Both the position numbers and the translations under genes were made by a program. Below the pieces are notes generated by a model that did no database searches, was not told where the DNA came from, and was given only the letters and a program-made list of their open reading frames with translations. Shown here one piece after another: positions 33,658 to 41,548 of a DNA stretch of 42,828 nt (the first letter of the stretch is position 1; each line of letters opens with the position of its first letter). The DNA comes from Ruminococcaceae bacterium OttesenSCG-928-O06 (GTDB taxonomy: Bacteria > Bacillota > Clostridia > Oscillospirales > Ruminococcaceae): contig JAJDGD010000007.1 in assembly GCA_030265505.1 (NCBI GenBank), forward strand, positions 1 through 42,828, read 5' to 3'.

Positions 33658-34848
33658 TTGGCGGATAAACGGGACTATTACGAGGTCCTGGGCGTTGCCA
33701 AAGACGCCAGCGAAAGCGATATCAAAAAGGCATACCATAAGAATGCCAAAAAATATCACCCGGATATGAACCCCGGGGACAAAGAGGCCGAGGCCAAGTT
33801 CAAAGAGGTGAACGAGGCCTACGAAGTGCTGAGCGATAAAGAAAAGAAGGCCCGGTATGACCAGTTTGGCCATGCCGGGGTAGACCCCAGCTATGGTGCG
33901 GGCGCCGGGGCCGGTGGCTACGGCGGCTTTGGTGGCTTTGGCGGCAACGGCGGCAGCTATGGCGGGGTGGATTTTGGCGATATCTTTGAGACCTTTTTTG
34001 GCAGTGGCTTTGGCGGGGCCGGTTTTGGCAGCCGCCAAACCAACCCCAATGCCCCCCGCCGCGGGGCCGACATCCGCGTGTCCATGGTGCTCACCTTCAT
34101 GGAGGCCGTGCACGGCACAACCAAGACCATCAACGTGACCCAGCAAGAGACCTGTGGCGAGTGCCACGGCACCGGCGCCGAGAAAGGCACCACACCCGAG
34201 ACCTGCCCCGAATGTAACGGCAGCGGTTTTGTGGTGGCGCAAAAGCGCACCGCCTTTGGCATGATGCAGGAAAGCCGCCCGTGCACCCGCTGCGGCGGCA
34301 AGGGTAAAATCATCAAAGACCCGTGTAAAAAGTGCCACGGCAGCGGCCGTGTGGGCGCAAGCAAAAAGCTGGAAGTGAAAATACCCGCCGGGGTGGACGA
34401 CGACAAGAACATTGTGCTGCGCGGCAAGGGCGACGCCGGCCTGAACGGCGGGCCCGCGGGAGACCTCATCGTCATTATCACCGTACGGCCCGACCCCATG
34501 TTTGAACGCGAAAACTACGACGTGTATGTGCAGGTGCCCATCAGCTTTGCCCAGGCCACCCTGGGCGCCAAGGTAACCGTGCCCACCATAGACGGCAAGG
34601 TGGAGTACACCGTGCCCGAAGGTACCCAAAGCGGCAAGACCTTCCGCCTGAAGGGCAAGGGCATCCCCTATGTGAACGGCCGCGGCCGGGGCGACCAATA
34701 TGTGGTGGTGAGCGTAGAGGTGCCGAAAAAGCTGTCGCGTGCGCAGCGCGACGCGCTGAATAAGTTTGACAACGGCCTGAAGGATGACAACTACGACCAG
34801 CGCAAAAGCTTCAACAAACGCATGAAGGACATGTTCCCCGGCAATTGA
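33658..34848 (+). CDS. dnaJ: Co-chaperone DnaJ (Hsp40)
   Basis: The 396-residue type I J-protein that delivers clients to DnaK and stimulates its ATPase. J domain with HPD ([30 protein letters not shown]), a Gly/Phe-rich linker (about 75-115, [18 protein letters not shown]), a zinc domain with four CxxCxGxG motifs ([32 protein letters not shown]), then the two beta-sandwich client domains. The start is taken as TTG 33658 ([13 protein letters not shown]) because DnaJ proteins begin this way and GAAGAGGTGAG is placed for it; the track start GTG 33649 lies inside that site. It is the last gene of the heat-shock cluster. Confidence 0.96.
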   Translation: MADKRDYYEVLGVAKDASESDIKKAYHKNAKKYHPDMNPGDKEAEAKFKEVNEAYEVLSDKEKKARYDQFGHAGVDPSYGAGAGAGGYGGFGGFGGNGGSYGGVDFGDIFETFFGSGFGGAGFGSRQTNPNAPRRGADIRVSMVLTFMEAVHGTTKTINVTQQETCGECHGTGAEKGTTPETCPECNGSGFVVAQKRTAFGMMQESRPCTRCGGKGKIIKDPCKKCHGSGRVGASKKLEVKIPAGVDDDKNIVLRGKGDAGLNGGPAGDLIVIITVRPDPMFERENYDVYVQVPISFAQATLGAKVTVPTIDGKVEYTVPEGTQSGKTFRLKGKGIPYVNGRGRGDQYVVVSVEVPKKLSRAQRDALNKFDNGLKDDNYDQRKSFNKRMKDMFPGN

Positions 34849-34881
34849 CGTGCGCCGGGCAGATGCGGAAATAGCAAAGAC

Positions 34882-34910
34882 AAAGGGGCACCCGCAGGGT
34901 GCCCCTTTAT
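34882..34910. terminator. Terminator after dnaJ
   Basis: A perfect 12-bp stem, AAAGGGGCACCC / GGGTGCCCCTTT, with a GCA loop and a short TTTAT tail. The minus strand also ends CCCCTTTGTCTTTG, so it can serve the convergent gene. Confidence 0.82.
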
Positions 34911-34945
34911 GTAGGATGTTTTGATGCGCTGTGTGGCAGGCGCCA

Positions 34946-36145
34946 TCAGGGTGCGCCGCGTGCGGGAACATCCCCAGAATAACAGTACTGCAGTATCCGG
35001 TCTGCATCTTCTTTATACAAGGTGTCGGTATACAGGCCGTACACCCCCCGGCGCATACACTCGGCGGCTTCCGCCAAATCGTTCACCGTGTGTACATACA
35101 CGCGGCGGCCTAAAGCGTCCAGTGCGGCCACAAACTCTTCAGTGGCCATATTGGGCCACATGGCAACGGCCGTCACGCCTTCTTCCTGCCGAATAAAACC
35201 CAGCACGTCCTCGGGAGTGTCATCGGTGGCATACAGGGTGTAGACAATCTCTGGAAAGTCGTATATCTCCCGCACCCAGTGCTGCATACCTCGGAAGTAG
35301 ATCTGTGGGATGATTCGGTCCATGATGGCAATGTCGTACTTTTCGGCGGCTTGGCGCAAAAGGGTAAGTTGGGTGATATTCTGGTCATAGTCTTTGGTTT
35401 TGGTGTCGGTTATGATGAACATATCCTTGTGGATGTACATAAAATACATCAGGTCGTCCACAGGAAGGGCTTTCTCTGCAAAACCGGGGTGCTCCGCCAG
35501 CCACTGGCTGTAGGGTGGATTGTCCGCTTCCTCCCCTCGGCCTACCAGCAGGTGGCCATCCGCTGTGGCCAAAAAATCCACTTCAAAAACGCGCTGGCCC
35601 ATCTCATAGTTTTGCACCAACGCGTCGTGGCTGTTGGGGTAGTTTTGTATGCCCGCCTCGCTATATTCAGCACCGGTGGCGTGGGCCACTGTACGGTAGT
35701 CTCCCCAGTGGTATTCCAGCGGCACAGCGCCGCCTTGGGCGTCCACCTGATAATGCAGCATGGCCGCCAGCGTCTCGGCGCGTATCAGGGTTTGGCCGTC
35801 CCACACCTGGGTGTTGCCCGCAAGGGAATACCGGAAGCGGTCCTTATAGGCTACCTGGTCTTCCGTCTGGAACACCACACGGTATATGGCATTGGTGTAT
35901 CCGCCATTTTCCTCCCAAAAGCCCAGGGCCTCCATGGCCGGTGCCAACGGCACCCAGCCCGCGGCATATTGCTGCCGCAGGGCGGCCTTTTTTGCGCCGT
36001 GGTAGCTTAATACGCCTGCCAAAGCGCCCACCACCACTGCCACTATGCATACAAGCGCCACAATTTGCCGCAATTGGCGCCTGCCGGCCGGCTTTTGGGG
36101 CGCTTTGTCATGCTGGGGCCCGGCTGCATTTTTGTCCTGCTCCAT
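34946..36145 (-). CDS. Membrane-anchored GDPD-like protein with stalk domain, degenerate active site
   Basis: A 399-residue protein. A basic N-terminus precedes one transmembrane anchor (about 27-47, [24 protein letters not shown]). A copper-amine-oxidase-N-like stalk domain (about 63-135, [14 protein letters not shown]...[16 protein letters not shown]) follows. A TIM-barrel of the glycerophosphodiester phosphodiesterase superfamily (about 152-385) then opens with the family start [10 protein letters not shown] (His155) and [30 protein letters not shown] (Glu188, Asp190). Catalytic GDPDs have a second His in an HD motif just after this; here the place is VGRGEE, so activity is doubtful. ATG 36145 has GGAGGAAA. 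It lies 42 bp downstream of a DEAD-box gene, possibly co-transcribed. Confidence 0.8.
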   Translation of the reverse strand: MEQDKNAAGPQHDKAPQKPAGRRQLRQIVALVCIVAVVVGALAGVLSYHGAKKAALRQQYAAGWVPLAPAMEALGFWEENGGYTNAIYRVVFQTEDQVAYKDRFRYSLAGNTQVWDGQTLIRAETLAAMLHYQVDAQGGAVPLEYHWGDYRTVAHATGAEYSEAGIQNYPNSHDALVQNYEMGQRVFEVDFLATADGHLLVGRGEEADNPPYSQWLAEHPGFAEKALPVDDLMYFMYIHKDMFIITDTKTKDYDQNITQLTLLRQAAEKYDIAIMDRIIPQIYFRGMQHWVREIYDFPEIVYTLYATDDTPEDVLGFIRQEEGVTAVAMWPNMATEEFVAALDALGRRVYVHTVNDLAEAAECMRRGVYGLYTDTLYKEDADRILQYCYSGDVPARGAP

Positions 36146-36187
36146 GGTTTCCTCCCAGGAGGCAAGCCTGTGCCATGCCGCCTCAAG

Positions 36188-37345
36188 CTAGTCTTCCTCG
36201 GTCTCGGCCGTTTTGCCCGGCACCAGCTGGCGCTCTTCGTTAAAGTGCATGGGCTGCACGGTGTTGCGGGTAAGGCGCACCAGCTCCCGCAGGCGCTTTT
36301 CTTCGTCGGGCATGTACAAAATGTACGCAACACCCTCTTTTTTGGCGCGGCCGGTGCGGCCTATGCGGTGGGTGTAATATTCGTTGCTGGGCGGCACGTC
36401 ATAGTTTACCACGGCGTCCACATCGTCCACGTCTATGCCGCGGGCGGCAACGTCTGTGCTTACCAGCACGGGCAACTGGCCCTCTTTAAAGCGCCCCATA
36501 ATCTTGTTGCGCTCCGCCTGGGAGAGGTCTCCATGCAGGCAGTCCACGTCAAAGTTCAGCCGGGCCAGCTGGTTGGAAAGCATGCCCGTGGTGTATTTGG
36601 TGTTGCAGAACACCATCACCCGCTCGTACCCGCCGTTCACAATGATGGCGGCGAGGTCTGCCAGTTTGTTGCGCCCGGTGGTGAGGATGGAATACTGGGT
36701 GATGCGGGGCTGGCTGTCTTCCACCGGCTGCACGGTAATTTCCACGGCGTCGCGCTGGTACAGCCAGCCAATGTCCATCACCTCGCGGCTGATGGTGGCG
36801 GAAAACATGCCCAGCTGCTTTTTGTTTTTCAGGCTGTCCAGTATTTTGCGCACATCCTTGTAAAAGCCCATGTCCAGCATCTCGTCCGCTTCGTCCAGCA
36901 CCACGCGCACAACGCCGCCCAGCTGCACGGTGCGCCGCTGCATGTGGTCCAAAAGGCGGCCGGGGGTGGCTACAATAATCTGCGGGCCTTTTTTCAGCTG
37001 GTCGAACTGCTTTTTAATGTCCTGCCCGCCGTACACGCAGGCAATGCGCACGTTTGGCAGAAAATGTGCAAGCTCGCGTAAATCGCCGGTAATCTGCTGG
37101 GCCAGCTCACGCGTGGGGGCCAGCACTAGGGCCTGGGTGGTGTCGCTTTCGGCGTTCAGCCCCACCAAAAGCGGGATGCCGAAAGCACAGGTTTTGCCCG
37201 TGCCCGTGGGCGCCTTGGCAATCACGTCCTTGCCCTCCATCATGGGGGGCAGGGCTTTCTCCTGCACCTCGGTCATCTCGGTAAAGCCCATGCGCTGCAC
37301 GGCGTCTTGTATCTCTTTGGGTAAATCAATGTCTTGAAACAGCAT
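36188..37345 (-). CDS. DEAD-box ATP-dependent RNA helicase
   Basis: The 385-residue RNA helicase core without a long C-terminal extension. Motifs in order: Q motif (FTEMTEVQEKALPPMM), motif I APTGTGKT, Ia APTRELAQQI, GG, Ib ATPGRLLDH, II VLDEADEMLDMGF, III FSATI, IV VMVFCNTK, V VSTDVAARGIDVDDV and [11 protein letters not shown]. It unwinds short RNA duplexes in ribosome assembly or mRNA decay. The short CshA-like form would need partners for specificity. ATG 37345 (MLFQDIDLP) is 12 bp after AAAGGAGA, rather long but the only reasonable start; the track adds 53 leader residues. A near-consensus promoter lies upstream. Confidence 0.93.
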   Translation of the reverse strand: MLFQDIDLPKEIQDAVQRMGFTEMTEVQEKALPPMMEGKDVIAKAPTGTGKTCAFGIPLLVGLNAESDTTQALVLAPTRELAQQITGDLRELAHFLPNVRIACVYGGQDIKKQFDQLKKGPQIIVATPGRLLDHMQRRTVQLGGVVRVVLDEADEMLDMGFYKDVRKILDSLKNKKQLGMFSATISREVMDIGWLYQRDAVEITVQPVEDSQPRITQYSILTTGRNKLADLAAIIVNGGYERVMVFCNTKYTTGMLSNQLARLNFDVDCLHGDLSQAERNKIMGRFKEGQLPVLVSTDVAARGIDVDDVDAVVNYDVPPSNEYYTHRIGRTGRAKKEGVAYILYMPDEEKRLRELVRLTRNTVQPMHFNEERQLVPGKTAETEED

Positions 37346-37516
37346 GCTTGTGTGTGTCTCCTTTGTTGGTGGCAACAATATATAAAAATTTGTATAGACG
37401 TACTTTTTCGGTGTGCGCAGTCTGGCCCGCCGCAGGCGGTTGGCGTACGGCGCGGCCCTTGGCGTTGGCTGCCTTGTGGCGGTGCGCAAGGCGCCTGGCG
37501 GCATAAACGCCCCTAT

Positions 37517-37545
37517 ATTTTAGCACACACCCCGCCGCCACACAA
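37517..37545 (-). promoter_or_regulatory. Promoter of the DEAD-box gene
   Basis: The minus strand has TTGTGT (rc of 37540-37545), a 17-bp spacer and TAAAAT (rc of 37517-37522). It implies a leader of about 165 nt, a length often seen for cold-shock helicases. Confidence 0.68.
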
Positions 37546-37565
37546 GGGCGGTGCCACGGCGCTGC

Positions 37566-37594
37566 TTTACTAACCCTTCCCGATGCTTTATAAT
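37566..37594 (+). promoter_or_regulatory. Promoter of the DRTGG-hydrogenase module
   Basis: TTTACT (37566-37571), a 17-bp spacer and a perfect TATAAT (37589-37594), about 48 bp before the first start codon and divergent from the helicase promoter. Confidence 0.78.
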
Positions 37595-37641
37595 GTACAT
37601 ATAGCAGGGTATACCGGGCCGTGCAAGGACGGAGGAAATGT

Positions 37642-37998
37642 ATGAGGATAAGCGAGATCATCACAACGCTGGGGGCCGAGGTGCTTACCGAGGGGGCGGA
37701 TACTTCCCGCGAGGTGCACGCGGCTTGCGGCAGCGACATGATGAGCGATGTGCTGGCCTATGTGAAGGACCAGGGCGTGCTAATCACCGGGCTTACCAAC
37801 CCCCAGGTGGTGCGCACCGCCAGCATGATGGACATGGTGTGCATCGTGTTTGTGCGCGGCAAGCGGCCGGACAATACCGTGCTGCAACTGGCCGAGGAGT
37901 TTGGCATCATTGTGCTTGCCACCCAGCACACCATGTATAATACCTGCGGCATGCTGTATGAAAAGGGCCTGCACGGCGGCAACAACACCGCGCAATAG
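37642..37998 (+). CDS. DRTGG-domain protein (first copy)
   Basis: A 118-residue protein that is essentially one DRTGG domain: SDMMSDVLAYVKDQGVLITGLTNPQVVRTASMMDMVCIVFVRGKRPDNTVLQLAEEFGIIVLATQHTMYNTCGMLYEKGL. DRTGG domains occur in nucleotide-linked regulators such as the CBS-DRTGG pyrophosphatases and phosphotransacetylase; their own ligand is unclear. ATG 37642 follows GGAGGAA. The ATG four bases earlier opens a shadow frame. It heads a module with an RsbW-like ATPase, an [FeFe]-hydrogenase-like protein, a second DRTGG protein and a PHP phosphoesterase, all on the same strand with gaps under 220 bp. Confidence 0.88.
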   Translation: MRISEIITTLGAEVLTEGADTSREVHAACGSDMMSDVLAYVKDQGVLITGLTNPQVVRTASMMDMVCIVFVRGKRPDNTVLQLAEEFGIIVLATQHTMYNTCGMLYEKGLHGGNNTAQ

Positions 37999-38034
37999 CC
38001 TGCTTTCATCTGCATTTTCTGCGAAGGAGCGCAT

Positions 38035-38457
38035 ATGCCCAACATCCATATGCATTACGTCGTCCCCGGGGACGACTTTACCCGTGCGGGCGAGGCCAGC
38101 GCGGATTTGAAGGCCCGGCTGAAAAAGCTGGGCATGCCCAGCGACGCCGTGCGCAAGGTGGCCATTGCCCTGTACGAGGGGGAGATCAACCTGGCCATCC
38201 ATGCGGGCGGGGGCGAAATTGAGGTGCAGGTATTTCCCGACAAGGTGGAGATGACCCTGACCGATACCGGCCCCGGCATCCCCGACATAGACCTTGCCAT
38301 GCGTGCGGGGTGGTCCACCGCGCCGGACGAAGTGCGCAGCCTGGGCTTTGGCGCCGGCATGGGCCTGCCCAACATGAAGAACTACGCCGATGATTTCGAG
38401 ATAGAATCTGAAGTAGGGGTGGGCACCCGTGTGTTTATGCGGGTGAACGTGGCGTAA
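38035..38457 (+). CDS. RsbW/SpoIIAB-like ATP-binding regulatory kinase
   Basis: A 140-residue stand-alone HATPase domain of the anti-sigma factor/serine kinase type. N box EGEINLAIHAGG (Glu49, Asn52), G1 box TDTGPGIPD (Asp77), then RSLGFGAGMGLPNMKNY as the G2 lid with glycines 104-110, and a closing SEVGVGTRVFMRVNV. These proteins either phosphorylate an anti-anti-sigma partner or sequester a target protein in an ATP-dependent way. No sigma factor or STAS protein is adjacent; the neighbours are DRTGG and [FeFe]-hydrogenase-like genes, which suggests a redox signalling role. ATG 38035 follows GAAGGAG. Its length is normal. Confidence 0.9.
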   Translation: MPNIHMHYVVPGDDFTRAGEASADLKARLKKLGMPSDAVRKVAIALYEGEINLAIHAGGGEIEVQVFPDKVEMTLTDTGPGIPDIDLAMRAGWSTAPDEVRSLGFGAGMGLPNMKNYADDFEIESEVGVGTRVFMRVNVA

Positions 38458-38591
38458 AACGCCCGCCCGCGCCGGCCGCAGCGCCTTGCGCGTAGCGGCC
38501 ATAGCCCATACAAAATACTGCACAAGGCCTTTTTTGCGGCGCGCGGGTGTTTGCGGCACACGCCGGCGCCGCCCAAAGAAAGCGAGAAGCC

Positions 38592-39866
38592 ATGTCCGAT
38601 TATTTCCATTCCGTTACCCTTGACAAGGACGAATGCAAGGGTTGCATCAACTGCATAAAGCGCTGCCCCACCCAGGCCATTCGGGTGCGGGACGGCAAGG
38701 CCCACATCATCACAGAGCTTTGTATAGACTGTGGGGAGTGTATTCGCGTGTGCCCGCACCACGCCAAAAAGGCCATTACAGACCCCTTGTCCATCATGGA
38801 CAACTACCGCTACAAGGTGGCGCTTACCCCGCCCAGCCTGTACGGGCAGTTCAACAACATAGAGGACCCGGACCTGGTGTTTGCCGCGCTGAAGGACATC
38901 GGGTTCGACGAAGTATTTGACGTGGCGCGCGCGGCCGAGCTGGCCAGCGACGCCACCCGCCGCATGCTGGCCACCGGTGCCATGCCAAGCCCGGTCATCT
39001 CCTCGGCGTGCCCGGCGGTGCTGCGGCTGATACGCGTGCGCTTCCCCAGCCTGATAAACCGGGTGCAGCCGCTGGTGGCCCCGGTGGAGATTGCCGCGCG
39101 CATGGCCAAGGACGAGGCCGAAAAACGCGGGCTGAAGCGCGAAGAGGTGGGGTGCATCTTCCTTACGCCCTGCCCGGCCAAGGTGACGGCCATCCGCATG
39201 CCCATAGGCACCGCCACCAGCGACATTGACGCCGCCGTGGCCGTGAAGGATGTGTACCCGCTGCTGGTGGGCGCCATGAAGCACGCCAAAGACGAAGCCG
39301 AACGCCCCCAAAGCGGGCGCATTGGCATTGGCTGGGCCGAAAGCGGGGGCGAGGCCGCGGGCCTGCTTACCACCGACGCCTACCTTGCCGCCGACGGTAT
39401 CGAGAACGTCATCCGCGTGCTGGAGGACTTGGAGGACAACAAGTACGCCAACATCGAGTTTGTGGAGCTGGACGCCTGCAGCGGCGGTTGCGTGGGGGGC
39501 GTTTTGCAGGTGGAGAACCCCTATATCGCCAAGTCCAAAATCAAAAAACTGCGGCGGTATATGCCCGTAAGCATGAACCATCTGGAGGAGGATATCCCCG
39601 CCCACATGCTGTGGGATACCGACCTGGAGTATTCCCCGGTGATGGAGCTGGGGAAAACAAAGCAGGAAAGTTTTGAAAAATACGCCGAATTTGAAGATAT
39701 CATGGAAAAACTGCCAGATTTAGACTGCGGTAGCTGCGGCGCGCCCACCTGTGAGTCCTTCGCGGAGGACGTGGTGCGGGGCAACGCCGTGTTGGGAGAT
39801 TGCGTGGTGCTGATGCGTAAAAAGATGGAGGCCATATTGAAGGCGGCCGGCCTGGATGGAACGTAA
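38592..39866 (+). CDS. Putative sensory [FeFe]-hydrogenase-like iron-sulfur protein
   Basis: A 424-residue protein. Residues 10-60 hold two [4Fe-4S] motifs, CKGCINCIKRCP and CIDCGECIRVCP. Residues about 70-330 match the H-cluster domain: L1 ISSACPAVLRL (Cys140 with Ala139 before it), L2 TPCPAKVTAI (Cys194, Lys197) and L3 ELDACSGGCVGG (Cys296, Cys300). All four H-cluster ligand cysteines are kept. Catalytic enzymes have TSCCPxW in L1, whose first cysteine relays protons; here it is alanine. L2 has Thr192 where Met is usual. A C-terminal 4Fe-4S domain (CGSCGAPTC, Cys404) follows. These changes fit sensory groups of [FeFe]-hydrogenases. The ATG 38592 ribosome binding site (AAAGCGAGAAG) is weak. 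Confidence 0.9.
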   Translation: MSDYFHSVTLDKDECKGCINCIKRCPTQAIRVRDGKAHIITELCIDCGECIRVCPHHAKKAITDPLSIMDNYRYKVALTPPSLYGQFNNIEDPDLVFAALKDIGFDEVFDVARAAELASDATRRMLATGAMPSPVISSACPAVLRLIRVRFPSLINRVQPLVAPVEIAARMAKDEAEKRGLKREEVGCIFLTPCPAKVTAIRMPIGTATSDIDAAVAVKDVYPLLVGAMKHAKDEAERPQSGRIGIGWAESGGEAAGLLTTDAYLAADGIENVIRVLEDLEDNKYANIEFVELDACSGGCVGGVLQVENPYIAKSKIKKLRRYMPVSMNHLEEDIPAHMLWDTDLEYSPVMELGKTKQESFEKYAEFEDIMEKLPDLDCGSCGAPTCESFAEDVVRGNAVLGDCVVLMRKKMEAILKAAGLDGT

Positions 39867-40081
39867 AAACGAAAAATTTTGCACCGTGCAGGCATAGCTG
39901 CAGCCGCGCCCGCGGCCGAACGGCCCCGCCCCGGCGGGCGGCACCATTATTCCTGCAATAATCTCGCAAAAATCCCCGTAAAATCAAGAAGAACAGAGTG
40001 TGCGGGAAAAGCATGGATTTCTAACAGATACGGTTAAAATAGTGCTTGATTTGTAGAAATAACGAACTTTTAGGAGGCCCT

Positions 40082-40414
40082 ATGACCACCGATGATTTTG
40101 CCCAAATGCCCGATTTTACGGTGGCGGTGCCCGGCGAGAGCCGGCCGGTTGCCTCGGTGTACTGCGCCGATTTGCTGAGCTGGGCCATGGGCCGCGCGCC
40201 GGCAGACGCCGCCTGGTGCACTGTGATGGGCAACGTGAACGCCGTGGCCGTGGCCCACCTGGCCGATGTTGCCGCCATTGTGCTGTGCGAGGACGCCGTT
40301 TTGGACGAGGACGCCCGCGAAAAAGCGGCCCAACAAGGGGTAATCATTGTGCGCACGGGCTTGCCGGCCTTTGCCGCGGGGGTGGCCATTGCGCAGCATG
40401 CCGGGCTGCTGTAG
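40082..40414 (+). CDS. DRTGG-domain protein (second copy)
   Basis: A 110-residue relative of the DRTGG protein at 37642, diverged in sequence. SVYCADLLSWAMGRAPADAAWCTVMGNVNAVAVAHLADVAAIVLCEDAVLDEDAREKAAQQGVIIVRTGLPAFAAGVAIAQHAGL follows the DRTGG outline (Asn-Val-Asn-Ala turn, central hydrophobic strand, closing strand). It lies between the hydrogenase-like gene and the PHP gene. ATG 40082 has a strong TTAGGAGG. The short PGESRP stretch before the domain is unlike the first copy. Two dissimilar DRTGG chains in one module suggest a heteromeric partner complex. This is inference. Confidence 0.82.
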   Translation: MTTDDFAQMPDFTVAVPGESRPVASVYCADLLSWAMGRAPADAAWCTVMGNVNAVAVAHLADVAAIVLCEDAVLDEDAREKAAQQGVIIVRTGLPAFAAGVAIAQHAGLL

Positions 40415-40498
40415 CGCCGCGGTGTGCAGAACGTGCGCGGGCATATTCCAAAATAACAAACGATTCTGCATAGGAAAAGGCGGGAAGAAGGTGAGACG

Positions 40499-41188
40499 GT
40501 GACATACGACCTCCACATCCATTCCTGCCTTTCCCCCTGTGCGAACGACGACATGACCCCCACCAACATTGCGGGCTTTGCCAAACTAAACGGCATTGAT
40601 TTGATTGCCGTGGCCGACCACAACAGCGCCCTAAACCTGCCGGCCACGGCCCAGGCCTGCGAGGCCTACGGGGTGCGGCTGCTGCCCGCCATAGAGATGA
40701 ACACGGCGGAGGAGATTCATCTTCTGTGTTATTTTGCCCGGGTGGAGGATGCCTTGGCCATGGGGGAAGCCATTTACGAAAACCTGCCCCGCTACCCCTA
40801 CGACCATGAAATTTGGGGCCGCCAGCTGGTGATGGACGCTGAGGAGAATACCATTGGCGAGGTGGACAAGCTGCTTACCGCCGCCTGCACACTGGATTTA
40901 TACGCCGCCAAAGCCCTGTGCGAAAAGCTGGGCGGCATTGCGGTGCCCGCCCATGTGGACAAAGAGAGCACCTCGCTGCTGTCTGTTTTGGGCTTTGCGC
41001 CCGAGGACCTGCCCTTTGCCGCCTATGAGGTGAAGCGGCCGGAGCATACCCTGGCCGCCCTGTGGGAGAGTGGCCGCCTGCCCGCCGGGGTGGAGATTTT
41101 GACCAGCAGCGACGCCCACAGCCTGGGCGAGATACCTGAGCACCCGCGCACGCTTTCCCCCCAAAGCTGCCTGTGGCGGCTGCTGTAG
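40499..41188 (+). CDS. PHP-domain metal-dependent phosphoesterase
   Basis: A 229-residue PHP-fold protein with the metal ligands visible: YDLHIHSCLSPC (His6, His8), VADHNSALN, LLPAIEMNTAEE, VPAHVDKES and ILTSSDAHSLGEI. The family includes histidinol phosphatase, 3'-5' oligonucleotide or pAp phosphatases and polymerase-associated exonucleases. The short stand-alone form with CLSPCANDDMTPTNIAGFAKL is common in clostridial clusters with [FeFe]-hydrogenase-like genes. The start is GTG 40499 after GAAGAAGGTGAG. It closes the module and is followed by a terminator. The substrate might be a nucleotide second messenger, which is speculation. Confidence 0.88.
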   Translation: MTYDLHIHSCLSPCANDDMTPTNIAGFAKLNGIDLIAVADHNSALNLPATAQACEAYGVRLLPAIEMNTAEEIHLLCYFARVEDALAMGEAIYENLPRYPYDHEIWGRQLVMDAEENTIGEVDKLLTAACTLDLYAAKALCEKLGGIAVPAHVDKESTSLLSVLGFAPEDLPFAAYEVKRPEHTLAALWESGRLPAGVEILTSSDAHSLGEIPEHPRTLSPQSCLWRLL

Positions 41189-41221
41189 CCGGGGCCGCAG
41201 GGTATACGAAGCGGGCGGATA

Positions 41222-41237
41222 CCAAACAAATTTCCCC
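41222..41237. repeat. Fragment of the palindromic-element core
   Basis: The reverse complement reads GGGGAAATTTGTTTGG, matching the shared core GGGAAAATTTGTTTGG of the elements at 18.8 and 28.5 kb apart from a one-A length difference. No arms are evident, so it may be a decayed copy or chance in AT-rich spacer. Confidence 0.4.
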
Positions 41238-41280
41238 GCCGCCACCGGGTGCCCATCACAAGAGGAAAAAAGACGCACAC

Positions 41281-41331
41281 AGCGGGCGGTGCTGCATGCC
41301 GGGAAACAACGTCCAACCGCCCCGCTTTTTT
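41281..41331 (+). terminator. Terminator of the hydrogenase-like module
   Basis: AGCGGGCGGT pairs with ACCGCCCCGCT (one bulged C) across a 25-nt loop, followed by TTTTTT. It ends the operon about 140 bp after the PHP stop. Confidence 0.62.
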
Positions 41332-41342
41332 GGCCCCGGCTT

Positions 41343-41371
41343 TTGTGCTTTGCAGGTGGATGTGCTATACT
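41343..41371 (+). promoter_or_regulatory. Promoter of the RhlE-type helicase
   Basis: TTGTGC (41343-41348), a 17-bp spacer and TATACT (41366-41371). It lies directly after the terminator, about 180 bp before the preferred start. Confidence 0.65.
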
Positions 41372-41548
41372 TTGGGCAGCCGCACCACGCCGGCGCCGGG
41401 CTCCCTTTCAAGAGAGAATTTCTTGCTCGAAGCCTAAAAAATGGCGAAGACAAACAGAAAGTTTGAACATATAGAAACAGACGACGAAACGGAACAACAA
41501 TTCTCCCGGCTGCGGCGCGGGACGCATAGAATGGACGGAAGCAAATAC

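Noticed and set aside
32140-35007. 955-aa minus-strand ORF
   Set aside because: It is antisense to dnaK and dnaJ; both sense genes are unmistakable and the shadow has no family motif.
41441-41548. N-terminal extension of the RhlE-type helicase
   Set aside because: It is in frame and open, but has no clear ribosome binding site, has AT-rich codons, and RhlE proteins normally start at MTFQDL. Kept only as an alternative.
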